Shown here: positions 62,777 to 64,000 of the stretch, one piece after another
Layout of the letters: each line of letters begins with the position of its first letter
Position numbering within the stretch: position 1 is the stretch's first letter
From: an uncultured Bacteroidales bacterium
Lineage (GTDB): Bacteria > Bacteroidota > Bacteroidia > Bacteroidales > F082
Assembly (NCBI GenBank): GCA_946408345.1
Contig: CAMJRR010000001.1
Span: forward strand, 124,001 to 188,000
Length of the DNA stretch: 64,000 nucleotides
Direction: 5' to 3'
Notes under the pieces: model-generated
What the model was told of the DNA's origin: nothing
What the model saw: only the letters and a program-made list of their open reading frames with translations
Database searches by the model: none
Program-made: the position numbers and the translations under genes

Positions 62777-64000
62777 TTATTTCTTCTTTGAAGTGTTTTC
62801 TTCGTCGATTTGCTTGTCTTTCTTGTCACCTTTCATCAGCACATAGGCGAACGGTGAGGACAGGAACACGGACGAGAAAGTACCAGCCAGCACACCGACC
62901 AACAGGGCGAAGATGAAGCCGCGGATGGTGTCGCCGCCGAAGATGAAGATAGCGAGCAACACGACCAAGGTCGAACCCGAGGTATTGAACGAACGGGTCA
63001 AAGTGCTGTTCACAGCGCCGTTCATGTTGGTCTTCCAGGAGCTCTTCGGATGCAATCCGACGTTCTCACGGATACGGTCAAAGATAACCACAGTAGCGTT
63101 GATGGAGTAACCGATGACGGTCAGCACAGCAGCGATGAAGCTTTGGTCGACTTCCATGGTGAAGGGCAGCACGTTGTAGAACAAGGAGTACATACCCAAC
63201 ACAATGATGGTGTCTTGAGCCAAGGCCATGATGGATGCTACACCATACTGCCACTTCTTGAATCGGATGGCGATGTAGACGAACATCAGGGCCAAAGCCA
63301 CGATGATGGCCCAGATAGACTTACGCGTAACGTCGCTGGCGATGGTAGCACCCACTTTCTGAGTGCTCAAGATACCCACGGTTTCATCCTCTGAAGAGAA
63401 CTGGCTCATGGTCAAATCATTGTTGTAGAGTCCCTTCAAATTGTTGTAAAGGAGGACTTGGATGACGCTATCCACGGCGGGGCTGTCGTTTTTGATCAAG
63501 AACTTGGTCGTGACCTTCACTTGACCATTGGTACCATAGGTCTTCACTTCAGGTGTTGACCAGTCGTCAACCTCTTGGTCTTCTCTCATTTCGAGGGCGC
63601 TGTGGATGGCATTCTTGTCGAAGTTGACTTCGGACAAAGCATCACGCACTTGTTCAACCTTAATGCTCGGGTCATCGAATTGGACGACATAGTTACGGCC
63701 ACCCTTGAAGTCGATACCAAGGTTCAAGCCACGGAAGGCGAGTGAACCCAAGCTGACCACGAGGAAGCAGATGCAGATGATGAATGAGGTCTTGCGCATA
63801 CCGATGAAATCGTAGTGCTTGTCTTGCAGGAAGTCACGCGTCCAGTTGGTGCTGAAAGTGATTTCTCTTTCCTTATCCAGCATACGTTCGAAGATCAATC
63901 TTGAGATGAAGATGGACGTGGCCAGAGAGGTCAAGATACCGATGCAGAGGGTGACGGCAAAGCTGTGGACAGGACCTGTACCCAAGATGATGAGGATGAT
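62777..64000 (-). CDS. secDF: Protein translocase SecDF fusion, C-terminal part
   Basis: The frame is open to the right edge, so only the last ~407 residues are visible. They begin in the end of the SecD half (GTGPVHSFAVTLCIGILTSLATSIF), followed by the SecF half (ISRLIF, then LNLGIDFKGGRNYVVQF, FDRIRENVGLHPK). SecDF uses the proton gradient to help pull exported proteins through SecYEG. Its fusion into one chain is usual for Bacteroidetes. The C-terminus is a Lys-rich cytosolic tail (KKDKQIDEENTSKKK). All T9SS cargo in this window must first cross through this Sec machinery. Confidence 0.92.
   Translation of the reverse strand: MILIILGTGPVHSFAVTLCIGILTSLATSIFISRLIFERMLDKEREITFSTNWTRDFLQDKHYDFIGMRKTSFIICICFLVVSLGSLAFRGLNLGIDFKGGRNYVVQFDDPSIKVEQVRDALSEVNFDKNAIHSALEMREDQEVDDWSTPEVKTYGTNGQVKVTTKFLIKNDSPAVDSVIQVLLYNNLKGLYNNDLTMSQFSSEDETVGILSTQKVGATIASDVTRKSIWAIIVALALMFVYIAIRFKKWQYGVASIMALAQDTIIVLGMYSLFYNVLPFTMEVDQSFIAAVLTVIGYSINATVVIFDRIRENVGLHPKSSWKTNMNGAVNSTLTRSFNTSGSTLVVLLAIFIFGGDTIRGFIFALLVGVLAGTFSSVFLSSPFAYVLMKGDKKDKQIDEENTSKKK

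Overview
The window is a chromosomal segment of an anaerobic member of the Bacteroidetes, most likely order Bacteroidales; family and genus cannot be fixed from sequence alone. Support comes from four things: promoters with the Bacteroidetes TAnnTTTG -7 box, at least eleven secreted proteins ending in type IX secretion system (T9SS) type A sorting domains, a PorE-like T9SS component, and a complete Rnf ion-translocating ferredoxin:NAD+ oxidoreductase.

Layout. Positions 1-27236 (all minus strand) form an accessory surface-protein region. It holds two IgGFc-binding-domain proteins (one cut by the left edge), a beta-barrel protein, an InlB-repeat lipoprotein, two Ig/PKD adhesin-like proteins, two gingipain-family C25 proteases, two propeller-like paralogues, a small DUF3244-like secreted protein and a membrane-spanning TPR/HTH regulator. 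Three of the large proteins share an unusual ~115-residue cysteine-containing module just before their sorting domain. Positions 27388-33163 carry rnfBCDGEA and a RseC-family gene. Positions 33234-36107 (plus) encode a YihY/BrkB membrane protein and a polysaccharide flippase. Positions 36104-42982 (minus) hold three more secreted proteins (FG-GAP propeller and two FISUMP/DUF1566-type). Positions 43082-49337 (minus) are a tightly packed operon of three glycosyltransferases, a YfhO-family membrane protein and a DUF4834-like protein, with a divergent zinc-ribbon methyltransferase. From 50349 the content is mostly housekeeping: rpmH (48 aa), an M20 dipeptidase, purM, prfA, pyrF and the C-terminal part of a SecDF fusion. 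These are interspersed with the PorE-like protein, a GLUG-type adhesin and an Omp28-like T9SS cargo.

How it fits together. SecDF and the PorE-like protein are parts of the export route (Sec, then T9SS) that the eleven CTD-bearing proteins would use. The flippase and glycosyltransferases are plausible makers of the surface glycan to which T9SS cargo is attached, although that link is inference. Rnf points to ferredoxin-based anaerobic energy conservation.

Most striking observations: (a) the PorE-like protein ends in a retropepsin-like domain whose DTG catalytic motif is missing; (b) a shared pre-sorting-domain module in three neighbouring cargo proteins; (c) a small DUF3244-like gene directly upstream of a C25 protease/beta-helix fusion, with a short decayed copy of its tail 7 kb away; (d) palindromic REP-like elements translated in frame inside two genes. 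No rRNA, CRISPR array, prophage or intact insertion sequence was recognised, and no tRNA was noticed. The longest intergenic gap is 293 bp.
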